From positions 33,809,199-33,873,198 of the forward strand of contig OX463849.1 in the NCBI GenBank assembly GCA_949825065.1: 64,000 bases of DNA, written 5' to 3'. This DNA is from Odontocerum albicorne. Its lineage: Eukaryota > Arthropoda > Insecta > Trichoptera > Odontoceridae. Both the position numbers and the translations under genes were made by a program. Each line of letters begins with the position of its first letter. Position 1 is the stretch's first letter. Below the pieces are notes generated by a model. It ran no database searches and was not told the DNA's origin. It worked only from the letters and a program-made list of their open reading frames with translations. Of this stretch, positions 45,404 through 54,917 are shown piece after piece.

Positions 45404-45819
45404 CTCAATTATTATATTTTTGAAAATGAAATAATAAATAAAATGTACATTTATTATAAAAAGAGTAATGGTACAATATAACATACCAGATAAAAAATGA
45501 TAATAGAAAAAACATACCAGATAAAAATAAAAAATAACAATCAGGATTATAAAACTGGTGACGAACCCCTGGAACGGGCGCTATAAGAACTGTCAAAAAA
45601 GAATGAGTGTTTGACATTTCGTCAATTCGCGATTTAAAATCATTAATTTCTGTTGAATTAACTATGAATGTTTTGTTTCCTAATGACATCATTCAAATCA
45701 TAGAGGTTTCGATGAGGAATACATAAAGTATGAAGACCCTGTAAGCAGTATATTTCGAGAAATTAAATAAAATATAAGTCATGATCACTCGCTATCCATC
45801 ACCGTACGGCAAGTGTTAA

Positions 45820-46462
45820 CCTTTCCCTTCCTGTGCTAAAAAATCCGCGCGTTCTGGTGCTGTGTATTCAATACACATCAATACACATGTAAAAATAAGC
45901 GATTAAAAATCGGAAAAATAAGAATATTCATAACCAATCGCTTAAATTAATAAAATTTGAAGTCAAAAGTGATAATAAATGAAATTTAATGAAAGCTGAA
46001 AACATGAAAAAAACATCGGCCGACGTTCACAAAACGAGACCACCTCAAATGGATGCCCGAGAGTTTCTGAAGCGAGAGAAGCGAGCGAACAGAGATTCTA
46101 TTTCTTGCGTTCCTATATACCAAAGTAGAGTGAGAGTGTGACGTGAATAGCGTCGCTTCCTCACCCATAGCGGTTTTTTTAGAATGAATATACCTACGTC
46201 ACACACTGGCACACATTTGATTGTATTGGTGAATTTATTCCCGATTTTCACAAAATATCTCTAATGTGGCCGATAAGTGCTAATTATTATTAATATTATT
46301 TTTTCATTCCATGTGTAAATCAATAGCGTTTTGGTAAAGAGATACCTCTTTACCAAAACGCCATTGAAATATATTACGGAGGAACCCAGTATTTATTATA
46401 TTAGAGATATTAAAGTTTTAAGAAGCAATGTGTACTAGTTATACATCACAGGGAAGGAAGCG
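45820..46462 (+). mobile_element. piggyBac-type MITE, copy 4, abutting piggyBac
   Basis: TTAA at 45816-45819 is shared with the piggyBac element; the other TTAA is at 46463-46466. The left end reads CTTTCCCTTCCTGTGCTAA and the right end CACATCACAGGGAAGGAAGC. The 643-bp body aligns throughout with copies 2 and 3, except for a 46-bp hairpin insertion at 46321-46366 and a small deletion just after it. A short minus-strand frame starting MGEEATLFTSHSHST is also found in copy 3; its conservation follows from shared descent and is not evidence of coding. Confidence 0.88.
46321..46366. repeat. hairpin insertion within MITE copy 4
   Basis: 21-bp arms (CAATAGCGTTTTGGTAAAGAG and its reverse complement with one mismatch) surround a 4-base loop ATAC. 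The hairpin lies between 'gtgtaaat' and 'gaaatatatt', where copies 1-3 have no such sequence. Flanking AAAT on both sides may be a small duplication. Confidence 0.9.
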
Positions 46463-46469
46463 TTAATCA

Positions 46470-46930
46470 ATTATTCATAAAAAAGCTAGAATTGATTGTC
46501 ATTCCAGTTAAGATTTTGTATACCTCAGTGTTGGAGAAACGAGTAGCGTGTTTAGCTCTGGGAAACACTTGAAGACAACTCTATTTGGGAAATCCTTTCA
46601 AAATTGATGGTTGAATATGAATCCTACATATATACACTAAACTCCACCTAAATCTGAATGTGTTACTGTCACATATTGGAAGATCTACGAAAGTTTCTTT
46701 GTAGTTCGTTTCCTAAGCATATGCAGACGCGGGGAAGTTCCTAATCATTAGATTCGAGAGGCTAGACGATAGTATTCTAACGGCACTAAGAGAAACTGAG
46801 AATATTATAAAATTCTGTATATTGGATGAGATACAAAAATCAAGTGCTTTCTTTAAAGCTAAACATTCGACTGTATAGACTAAACATTTATCATTGGAAA
46901 TAGACGCGGATCTTCAATCGCAGTGTTTAT
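46470..46930. other. no recognised feature
   Basis: Unassigned A+T-rich spacer. Confidence 0.4.
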
Positions 46931-46934
46931 GCAA

Positions 46935-47048
46935 CTATGAAGTAAATGTCATTACTATGAAGTAAATGTCATTACTATGAAGTACATGTCATTACTATGA
47001 AGTAAATGTCATTACTATGAAGTAAATGTCATTACTATGAAGTAAATC
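46935..47048. repeat. 20-bp tandem repeat, ~5.7 copies
   Basis: The unit CTATGAAGTAAATGTCATTA repeats every 20 bp from 46935. Only one substitution (tac for taa in the third unit) is seen, so the array is young or homogenised. Confidence 0.95.
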
Positions 47049-47139
47049 ATTCACATCTCTATTAATACATTCGCTGCCACTACTTTCTCATCCTTATACT
47101 CAACTTGCTTTATTTTTTTGTAATAATTTTGATCTGTTA

Positions 47140-47230
47140 ATAGTAGTGGGTTCGAATCCCGCGTTAGAGCGCCCTTGAGGAGAGTGTGCTATCTAAACGG
47201 CGCTATATAAATTGTCCTATTATTATTATT
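47140..47230 (+). repeat. SINE-D copy
   Basis: B box GGGTTCGAATCCC, then 'gcgttagagcgcccttgagg', 'taaacggcgctatataaatt' and an (ATT)n tail. This is the clearest intact copy of the short element whose front part is amplified at 59074-59713. No A box is evident upstream, so it may be 5'-truncated. Confidence 0.75.
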
Positions 47231-47264
47231 AGATGATGTGTAAATAAACAATAATACGATTATT

Positions 47265-47345
47265 ATCTGGGTAGGTACCATCAGGAATCGAATCCAAAAC
47301 CCTACAGTGGAATACAAGCGTTATGTCAACTAGATCATAAAGGTT
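47265..47345 (-). repeat. SINE-B head fragment
   Basis: Antisense tRNA-like head: 'catcaggaatcgaatccaaa' (B-box region) and 'gtcaactagatcataaagg' (A-box region). Confidence 0.55.
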
Positions 47346-47789
47346 GTCTGTATATAATATAAGAAATGGAAAAATAAAATTATTTCTCGTGACTCGCATT
47401 ACATGTGATAAAAGTAATAAACAAGTCATAACGGAAACAGCTAACAGGAAATTATTTTCTTTTCTTTTTTTTCCTATACATAAATTTTCATCGGTATCTT
47501 TCTTCCCATTCGGATATGACAGTTCCTGCCCCGACAGGCCGGACAAGTGAATTACTCCAGTGAAGTAGTGGTTATTGGAGATTTATGGGAGAGCCGGTGA
47601 CAAACTGCCGGACCGTGGGGTGGGACAGGACATATGGGGCGTGTGGGACATGCCTCATAATGCGAAATAGAAAAAGAGGGATGGATTTTATTATTGTTCA
47701 ACCTTAGGGACAAAGGTCTTTTACATCCTTTCTTGTGGTCAATTTATCTAGGTATTGGGAATCAAAATAAGTTTTAAGTATTGGTAAAG

Positions 47790-47995
47790 GAAGGTGAGTG
47801 AGATGAAGATTAAGGCAAGTATGGTTGGATCAAGTGAATGAATGAAACGTAGAATTTAAGAGAACTCGTAGAAGTTGTATGAGGTGTGGAAGTGTCTAAT
47901 GATGTTTGTTGAGATAAGAAAGTCTACCGTTCTGCCCTATTTGCTTACCCCTACAGGGAAATAGCGTGATGGTTAATAACAGATAAAAACAAACC
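47790..47995 (+). repeat. LINE-alpha 3' end, sense copy
   Basis: 'gtatggttggatcaagtgaa', 'gaaacgtagaatttaag' and 'gttgagataagaaagtctac' followed by 'ctacagggaaatagcgtgat' match the other LINE-alpha ends in order. Confidence 0.65.
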
Positions 47996-48021
47996 ATCAC
48001 ACTTTGCCCCTATTGTTTTGT

Positions 48022-48235
48022 ATTGTATTACACTTTCGTTGCATATATCACAACCTGGCGGACTTATTGCCGTGCCGTCTCTTCCAACCAACCAGAAAGG
48101 TTCAACAAGCCTTAAGTGAAATGGAGAATGGAATAATTAAAAAAAATCGGAGTTCCAACGGAAATCAAACTCGCAACCCCCAGGCTGTAACACAAGTATC
48201 TTACCAACTAGACCACATAAACCATTTGATGCGAA
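48022..48235 (-). repeat. SINE-B, near-complete copy
   Basis: Antisense: 'tgtattacactttcgttgc', 'cctggcggacttattgccg', 'cttccaaccaaccagaaagg', 'ggagttccaacggaaatcaa' (B-box region) and 'taccaactagaccacat' (A-box region). Good preservation over ~210 bp. Confidence 0.8.
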
Positions 48236-48239
48236 ATGA

Positions 48240-48780
48240 TTAGGAGAAATTTGATTTATACTAAAGGTTGCGTTAACATCATTCTAGTTTGTTGTAAGAG
48301 ATTACCAAATACCAAAAAATCACCATTGCGATATATTTCGCAAACATGAGTATTTCTACTGTAAAATTATATTTTGAAATTTGAAAATTGCGTTAACCGG
48401 CAATAGCGTAGTTACCGATATTTCGGGAGACCCTACACAGTGCTGATTTACAACCGTGACCGGTGGCACATAAACCGGTGCGTAATAAAGTGTATTTTCA
48501 ATATATTTATGATATTTGATAGCTTTTTACGACTGACTTGGAGTATAAAATTACTGAATATTCGTCATAGAATGATGCGAAATAAATTTGTATATGATCA
48601 TAAAAAAAAACATATCCATAAATAAAATATTGATCGTCTGACTTAAATACGAATTTTTCATATTTAAATATATATTGTCTAATTGTTTTAAAAACAAAAT
48701 AAAATTAGTATAAAATAAATTGCTGCTGTTAACTTGTAAATTAAAAAAAAACTTAATTGTTTAGTATGTATACTTGAGTA
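48240..48780. other. no recognised feature
   Basis: A+T-rich spacer, nothing identifiable. Confidence 0.4.
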
Positions 48781-48784
48781 TACA

Positions 48785-48930
48785 TATATTGTACAACCTG
48801 GTGCATTTATTGTCGTTTATTGTCTCTTCACAAAACTAAAAGGATGTTGCAGAGACCTTAAGAGAAAATTAGACTTGTACCCTTTTTAAAATAAATTATG
48901 TCTGAGAAACAGGCGCCATTGAGGTCTTTT
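48785..48930 (-). repeat. SINE-B, diverged copy
   Basis: 'tgtacaacctggtgcattta', 'ccttaagagaaaattagac' and 'gccattgaggtctt' keep the antisense order. The head is largely degraded. Confidence 0.55.
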
Positions 48931-48984
48931 GCAATAATTGCTAAACTTATAATGTGAAATTCGGTCCATACTTCTCAACGCCAA

Positions 48985-49420
48985 AATTAGTCTAGTGAGA
49001 GCTTTGGCTTTTCCACATCATTCTAAGGAATGGAGACATAAACGTAGAGATGCACCAACGTGTCCAACCTCACGGATCTCCAGGTTAAATAGAGGCTGTC
49101 TCAGATATGCAGGAAGAAAATGCGGTTTTATTTTGAATATGCCTCTAGAAGAGATGAAGATAGTTTTGAGAAGCTGGTAGTACCTGGAAATGTTGAAGAG
49201 CGGCATTCAAGGACGATCTCCATCAATATGGATATACCAAATCAATGAGATGACTTGTTTCCTGTTGAGTCCTGCACTCATCATGGTTCAGATTCGGAAG
49301 AAATGGAGATTAATCATCTCTATTCTAGATCATCAGAGGGTCATAGCACAAAGCCAAAAAGTAAGATATATGTTATCTACCTATTTTACATCCAGTGTTA
49401 GATATAGGACAGCTCTTTAA
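48985..49420 (+). pseudogene. LINE-type RT tail, degenerate
   Basis: Across frames the plus strand reads CPTSRISRLNRGCLRYAGRK, then an EMKIVLRSW-like piece and IQGRSPSIWIYQINEM. This parallels the I-SRLKWRYAGH...LEW...R-GRPP-RW-D-IK layout of non-LTR RT tails (LINE-gamma-like). Many substitutions and stops; a relic only. Confidence 0.6.
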
Positions 49421-49424
49421 ACTT

Positions 49425-49699
49425 CCAATGTTAGACATAGGACTACCTATTGACTTGAAGGGTCAGACTTTCATCTTTCTATTTGACTTGCAATGTTGTA
49501 TATAGGTCTCCCTTTTTGATTGATGGTTATTAACATCGATCACCATTTTAAAGTCCTAATGCTGGATAAAGGCCTCCCTCTTCAATTTTCTGTATTGCAT
49601 ACGTACCTTCCTTATAATAGCCTTCTCCAATATTCTATATTTAGTGAGCTCTGATCTGATTTCTCCAATGACTTTTTTAATATCATACGATCATTTTTT
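49425..49699. other. no recognised feature
   Basis: Unassigned spacer with short repeated phrases ('ccaatgttagacatagg'-like) that may be old LINE 3' sequence. Confidence 0.35.
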
Positions 49700-49915
49700 A
49701 TGTATTTATTTAACACTTTTATTGCAATACAATCTGGCGGGCTTATTGCCAGGCGGCAATCTCTTCCAGCCAACCAGACAAAAGTAAATTAAGCAAGTTA
49801 CGCGGTCGCATAAATCATTCAAATGACTATCCATCCCCACGAAATGCATAAACATATACATGAGAACATGCCCACGAACCTCACAAAGACGGACAATCAC
49901 CGGAACATTATTTTT
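49700..49915 (-). repeat. repeat J (SINE-B-related), copy 2
   Basis: Collinear with 17125-17345: a SINE-B-like first ~90 bp and then the distinct body 'cataaatcattcaaatgact', 'catccccacgaaatgcataa', 'catgcccacgaacctc'. The two copies read the same peptide (FVGMDS-LNDLC) in antisense, but this follows from common descent. Confidence 0.7.
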
Positions 49916-50030
49916 CATATAAAGTGAGATATCATCAATCAAAAGGAAAGGAAAGGATGGTGGAGAGGAAAGGATAAGAAAAATCAGGAATGAAACACGT
50001 TATTTTACTGACTAGAAATTAAAAGTTTTT

Positions 50031-50070
50031 TCAGTTCTTGGCATGCTTTTTAAAGCATGCCAAGGACTGA
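50031..50070. repeat. near-perfect hairpin, 19-bp arms
   Basis: Arm TCAGTTCTTGGCATGCTTT pairs with its reverse complement with one mismatch (T/C) around a 2-base loop. It lies at the 3' edge of the LINE-epsilon remnant, in the same relative place as the 40731 hairpin beside LINE-delta. Confidence 0.92.
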
Positions 50071-50325
50071 GCGAGTCTTACATTGGTTTGTAACTGATTC
50101 CAGAGTCTCACTGCATGGACAGTAAAGGACGACGTAAAGAGAGGAGCGGTGAACTGGAAAGGCCAATAAACAATCTCTGTTTGAGCGTAGTGCTAATCCA
50201 TGATTGGAAAGACGCTGAAAATTTTCGGCGAGATAAGAGGGTGCGGCGGGACAGTTAAGAACATTATACAATAGAGACAGTATGTGAATTTGGCGTCTAT
50301 ATCTAACATTCAACCAGTTCAACAG
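50071..50325 (-). pseudogene. LINE-epsilon reverse-transcriptase C-terminal fragment
   Basis: The minus strand reads LNWLNVRYRRQIHILSLLYN, then CPAAPSYLAENFQRLS, then RDCLLAFPVHRSSLYVVLY. The pattern L-WL-V-RR-(x)-L-LL(Y/F)(K/R)-L...P-YL...LLxxPxHRTxxY is the thumb/C-terminal region of several non-LTR retrotransposon RTs and normally precedes F-W-N-LP. The frame is open for ~90 codons but lacks the catalytic domain. The tail CSETLESVTNQCKT replaces the usual LWNSLP. Confidence 0.8.
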
Positions 50326-50364
50326 TTCAGATCATTGTGCCCATGATGAATTAAAACCCTTGAC

Positions 50365-50585
50365 GACCTTCATGGTCTAGCTGGTAAGACGCCTGTCTCC
50401 CAGCCCCGAAGTTTTGGGTTCAAATTCCGCTGAAACCCGGATAAAAAAAAAGGATTCTAGTCTGGTTTTCACTTAAGGCCTCTAAAACATCATCTGGTTG
50501 GTTGGAAGAGATTGCCACGTGGCAATAATCCCGCCAGATTGTATTGTATACAACGAAAGTGTAATACAATACAATAACACAATAC
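50365..50585 (+). repeat. SINE-B, complete sense copy
   Basis: A tRNA-like head 'catggtctagctggtaagac' (A box) and 'gttttgggttcaaattcc' (B box), body 'ggattctagtctggttttca' and 'ggttggaagagattgccac', palindrome 'attgccacgtggcaat', and an (ATACA)-rich 3' tail ending near 50585. This is the best sense-strand reference copy in the window (~220 bp). Confidence 0.85.
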
Positions 50586-50679
50586 CTTATTTGTCCATTA
50601 GTTATCTCTGCACTTTATAAATAAATCGTACTAGAACCTTGTTTAATAACTTCTTTAAGCTTTGTATTATATTGCATTC

Positions 50680-50885
50680 TATATTATACTTTCGTCGTAT
50701 ACTGTACAACTTAGCGGATTCATTGCTATGTGGCAATCTCTTTCTCTCAACCAGAAAGTTGTTTAAACAAGCCTTAAGTGAAAACAGTGAAGACCCTTTT
50801 TAAGAAATCTGGGTATTATCGTAAATCAAATCCGCAACCTCCGAGCTAGAAGACAACCATCTCACCAATCAGGCTACTGAGACTG
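50680..50885 (-). repeat. SINE-B, complete antisense copy
   Basis: Antisense copy about 100 bp downstream of the sense copy: 'ttatactttcgtcgtatact', 'gctatgtggcaatctcttt', 'gccttaagtgaaaacagtg', 'gtaaatcaaatccgcaacct' and 'caccaatcaggctactgag'. The pair forms a potential large inverted repeat (50365-50885). Confidence 0.8.
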
Positions 50886-50889
50886 AAAA

Positions 50890-51530
50890 CTTTAAAGGTT
50901 TACATACTTAAGTCATTAAGTTAGTATATAAAATATTTTCATTGTATGGTAGTTATAAAACACGTGCATATCTGGTTAATCAAAGAAATTACATCGTGAA
51001 TGTTGAAAATTACTCATAGTGCCTTTTAACAGTCAAGTCCTGACACAAAAGTGTTACCTAAAATAATAGCCGTGTTCATTAATTAAGTATATTTGATTCG
51101 TGCAAAAATACAACCTTGTATCGCGAAATATTTAAGTTGCAGCAGGATAAATAATATGTAATCTAGGGGTGTGCATGGCAAACTGTCAGAGACGCCCAGT
51201 AACTAAATGGATTAGTTGGAAATAAATTGAGGAGATTGCATCTGCGGCCTACCTGTAATGCACGTTGTGACAGGCACGCCCAACAGTCGAGTTGATTCAA
51301 TGCTCATAAAAAAATTATGTGCAACAGTTTGCTGGTATTGCGAAATTAATATGTTTTTATGTAACATTTTAAATAAACTGAACATAAAATTAACGTAAGA
51401 CAATTCGTAAAACACCTGTCATCCACGCGTGGCATCTAGTTCTATTTCCGATGATTTCAAATAGTAATAATTCAAATGTGTAGAGCCAATAAGAATATTT
51501 CGTGCACCTTATAATAATATACATACTCGT
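50890..51530. other. no recognised feature
   Basis: Unassigned A+T-rich spacer. Confidence 0.4.
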
Positions 51531-51534
51531 ATAT

Positions 51535-51575
51535 TGCGATGCATGACCGCGCGGAAATGTATTGGACTTTATACG
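51535..51575 (+). repeat. SINE-A head fragment
   Basis: 'gcatgaccgcgcggaaatgtattggactt' matches the first ~30 bp of the SINE-A head and then stops. Confidence 0.5.
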
Positions 51576-51664
51576 AGTATTAAAATAATTATAATACCTC
51601 CATTGAACACATCCATATTTCAATCAACTAACAACGCAGGTAATATTTTCGCGGGTACCTCTTG

Positions 51665-51775
51665 AATTCCCTCTTAATGATAAATATTATTTTGTTATTC
51701 GGCTTACTACATTAATCCTCGCGACACGAGTTTCTACCTCATATTTCTAGGCTCTCTACAGGCGGAATGAAGTGA
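51665..51775 (+). repeat. foldback family I, single arm
   Basis: 'attttgttattcggcttacta', 'taatcctcgcgacacgagtt', 'ctaggctctctacaggcgga' follow the left arm of the 33631 palindrome. No opposing arm is present. Confidence 0.6.
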
Positions 51776-51837
51776 ACCTGGTCATATGAGATATAAAAAT
51801 TGGGTCACAAAGATGAATGTAATTAGTAAAATGAGGG

Positions 51838-52210
51838 GTATGGTTGCGCGGTAACGCACTGGACTTCCTTGCAGAAGGTCACCGGTTCAAACCTCGTGCT
51901 GTGTTACTCCCCTCGAATGAAACATACATTTTTTCTGCTTAGTTTTGGGGGTATAAGGATACATATTACTTCAGTCATATCTATTATTTCAAAATTAAAT
52001 GAAATCAAACATACCGGTGTGCTCCGATCGTCTCACTTCAGGTGTGCCATCGGATTCAGTACACCGGTGAGTTTGCTGGTGTGCAACGGCTCATTAACTT
52101 AAAGAGGTGAAAGAAAGGAAGTAAAAACTCCACGGAACAGCTTTGCTCTCCAACTAAATTGACGTTGGAATGGCGAAGGGATCTTCGATTACGTGACCCA
52201 TCAACGACGA
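51838..52210 (+). repeat. SINE-A, full-length sense copy
   Basis: Head with 'ggttgcgcggtaacgcactgg' (A box) and B box GGTTCAAACCTC, 'actcccctcgaatgaaac', 'gggtataaggatacatatta', then the unique body 'gtgtgccatcggattcagta', 'gagtttgctggtgtgcaacg' and the 3' end 'gaagggatcttcgattacg'. The ~370-bp length defines the family. Its 3' half matches the antisense copy at 23443-23785. Confidence 0.85.
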
Positions 52211-52383
52211 CGGTGATATTGTTGCATTAATTTCAAATTGGTATGGTGAGGTGCAGACAGCTGACTGGTCCCGTATCGTGTGATCAGCCATATATAACAT
52301 ATTGTATTTTTTTTGTATTTATGTCTTCTTCAGTTATATTTCGATTTTTTAACATTTGTAACATTAAAAATTACACATTCTCT

Positions 52384-52510
52384 CAGACCTTGGACCTCCC
52401 TGCTAATACTGTAGGTGGATTAGTCAGGCAACAGATGATGCTTTTAAACCATGTGCTTATAAATGAAAGGTAAATCGGACTAACTCTCGTAATCCCCCAG
52501 GACATAAAAC
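52384..52510 (+). repeat. repeat H copy 1
   Basis: 'tctcagaccttggacctccc', 'gctaatactgtaggtggatt', 'agtcaggcaacagatgatgc' and 'cgtaatcccccagg' are all found in antisense in the same order at 58425-58545. Nature unknown; possibly part of a LINE. Confidence 0.65.
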
Positions 52511-52689
52511 AATACTTTTCATATTGTACAAATTTTAATTTGGATCATCCACTGCCTTTAAAATTATGAAATGTATACATTCAGTCAACACTGAAAAGTG
52601 AATTGTGACCAAGAAGAAATTAGAGCTTGTTTTGAAACCAATACTATTTTTTATAATATCCAACTAGTAGTATTTGTCATCATTATTAT

Positions 52690-52935
52690 CAGTCTATATT
52701 CATCCATTACAGAATATAGGCCTTTCCAAGTTGTTTACAAGAAATCTTGTCCTTGGCGCATTGCTGCCATGTAATCGTCCACCCAGCGTACTTTTGGTCT
52801 TCTTGAAATCCTAGTTCTGGCTATTGAGTAAACTAGATTACTTCATACGTCCAACGATCCTCCGTTGCTCGGGCGACGTGCCCAGCCCACTTCAACTTGA
52901 GTCTTTTTTCGACCTCTATAACATCGTCAAGTTTC
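52690..52935 (-). pseudogene. LINE-gamma reverse-transcriptase tail, antisense
   Basis: The minus strand reads EVEKRLKLKWAGHVARATED then RWTYEVI, and after a frame break RISRRPKVRWVDDYMAAMRQ-like text with QGQDFL. It has the same layout as 38427-38639, the standard tail after the RT domain of RTE/BovB-like insect elements. It ends in a 'tggatgaatatagactgata' type 3' sequence. Not functional. Confidence 0.8.
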
Positions 52936-52939
52936 GTTT

Positions 52940-54100
52940 GTTTTTTTTTTCGTTTAAAGTTATCTTATTAACAATATGTAATAGCTAGAAACACATTTAT
53001 ACTATGTAAGATAATAGAAAAGAAAATAATCGAACTCTAATGTTTCCTGACAGATATTTTATGATTAGGTTATTATTTCATGTTGAATATACTATATTAT
53101 ATATTTGAATATTGTAATGTAAATGCATACATGCTTTTTAAATATTCATTTTCTTTTCTATAGTAATCTAAAAACACGCTCGGAATATTAACATCTGTTA
53201 ACCATTGTAATATTTGCAATCATGGTAAATACTTGCCAGTAGGAAGATTTAAAAATTGAATTTATGAAACTTTACATATTGAGTTTTTTTTTTCATAAAA
53301 TACACCTTATTAATATATAGATGTAGTATAGTGTTTAATTTTAATTAAAAGATCGGTCATTAAGAGAAAAATTGAATAAGAGTTGACCATTTCATTCCCT
53401 TATTGCGTACAAATATTGTACAATATATCATGACGGTATTTTTTTTGTTTATTTTAGGATAAGACGAAATAAAGTTTATTAAATGCGTTTTTTTGGGGCG
53501 TGTCTAATAGTTTCAAGTAATTAATATAACAAACAAGACTAATACGACTTTTAAATTTATTTTGATGATGGTTAGTTTCTCAGATAAATATGTTATTGGG
53601 TGGCATTCCCTTAAGTGCTTCTTATATTTATTCACAGATGGCAATACATCTCCTATTTGTAGAGCTAATTGTGTTAAAAATATATTGTGAACACGTTATT
53701 AATATGACACTTTTTAAAATAAATCCTTTGCCCTTTTTAAACATTTTATTAATTCTGTAATTGTATCATAATTCCGAAGCTCCATTTTCACAATGCGCTT
53801 TGCTGTTTCAGACAACCGTACACAGAGATAAGGGTTTGAAAACTGATATTTTAATTGATAGCCAAATAATCTTAAGATTTTGTTAGATTCAAGTAAGATG
53901 TAAACTCTCCATGTTAAAATTACTTATTTTTCCTCCCTCAATATTCTATAAATGTACAAGTGTATTGTTACTTAATAACCTAAAAGTTTAAGCCGTATTT
54001 ATAAAATGTATATCCGATAACGATATCAAACCCTAATTTTTTTGTGTAGTTGACATATCACATGAATGTAGGTTTCACATGATTCATGTACGAAGCAAGG
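52940..54100. other. no recognised feature
   Basis: About 1.1 kb of A+T-rich DNA, nothing identifiable. Confidence 0.45.
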
Positions 54101-54104
54101 CAAA

Positions 54105-54245
54105 TCAGATACTATCAAGAGGTCTGGGCTCATCTTGTACGACCTTTCCAATAGGTAAGGTCGTACAATATCCCAATGTATACGGAAGAAACATGAACCA
54201 GGACATCATATATTTTTTTCAGCCAATACCTTCACATATTTCAAA
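54105..54245 (-). repeat. repeat G copy 6, with hairpin
   Basis: Antisense: 'actatcaagaggtctgggctcatct' and later 'aggacatcatatatttttttcagcc' match the family. Between them the usual 'catagcatcccc' region is replaced by the hairpin at 54135-54168. Confidence 0.7.
54135..54168. repeat. hairpin, 15-bp arms, within repeat G
   Basis: TTGTACGACCTTTCC and its reverse complement (one mismatch) around the 4-base loop AATA. Other repeat G copies have unrelated non-palindromic text at this point. Confidence 0.88.
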
Positions 54246-54249
54246 TATT

Positions 54250-54770
54250 TAAATATTCAAATCCACATCCATTAAAAGTGTGTCAAAATTAAATTGTCCG
54301 TTGTTTTTTCGCAAATTATGTGTATTTCTTGTCATGTGTAAAATAAATAAATATTACAAAAATTATAGACAAAAACATAATTATTCAGTATTTATCTAAG
54401 CGTCTCCATTCTCCATTCAGATTGTCGACAGTATGCCTTCGACGAGTCCTCCGATTATATCGGCACATAGCTCATGGCCAGGGAGACAGTTTGAAAGGTT
54501 TGTGGTTACTGGAGGCGTGGAATGATTAACCAAGCGAGAGACACAACTGGACTATCCTTGATAACAACCCCTCAAATGACTAATACGGCACTTTCAATGA
54601 TTTTCATTAATATTAAGGTTTTTTATACAATCAAAAAGTGTTAAAAGGAAGATAAATATGGTAGAAAAGAGAACATTGCGCTAAAAAATAATGTATGACA
54701 GAAAAAAAGGGAATTTTAATATGATATGATATTAAGATGATATTAAGAATACGGATTGACAGAAGATGCA
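54250..54770. other. no recognised feature
   Basis: Unassigned spacer. Confidence 0.4.
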
Positions 54771-54774
54771 GTGT

Positions 54775-54875
54775 TTAAGGTCTCATAAACACCTTTCTGA
54801 TTCGTTGGAAGAGATCGCCACATGGCAATAATTCCACAAAATTGTATTGTACGCAAAGAAAGTGTTATACTTGAT
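54775..54875 (+). repeat. SINE-B 3' part
   Basis: 'ctgattcgttggaagagatc', 'gccacatggcaataattcc', then 'ttgtattgtacgcaaagaaa' are the sense 3' half of the family. Confidence 0.65.
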
Positions 54876-54917
54876 TCGTTCGGGCAATTGTATAGCTACC
54901 AGACGCGATTTGTTTAA

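Larger units (their letters stand above)
42858..45815 (-). mobile_element. piggyBac transposon, inactivated, with duplicated 3' end
   Basis: The element is bounded by TTAA at 45816-45819 (5' side of the minus-strand gene) and by TTAA at 42854-42857 or 43158-43161 on the other side. The 3' terminus CACTTCCCTTACTGTGCTA resembles the 5' terminus CACTTGCCGTACGGTGATG as an inverted repeat. The 3' end is present twice in tandem (304-bp spacing, each preceded by TTAA). The length is 2.65 or 2.96 kb. It encloses a damaged piggyBac transposase and shares its right TTAA with the abutting MITE at 45820. Confidence 0.85.

Noticed and set aside
46935..47048. CRISPR-like array of 20-bp repeats
   Set aside because: Units are directly adjacent with no unique spacers, and the genome is eukaryotic.
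50365..50440. tRNA gene candidate
   Set aside because: It is the head of a SINE-B: the 3' end runs into the SINE body instead of an acceptor stem and T-run terminator.
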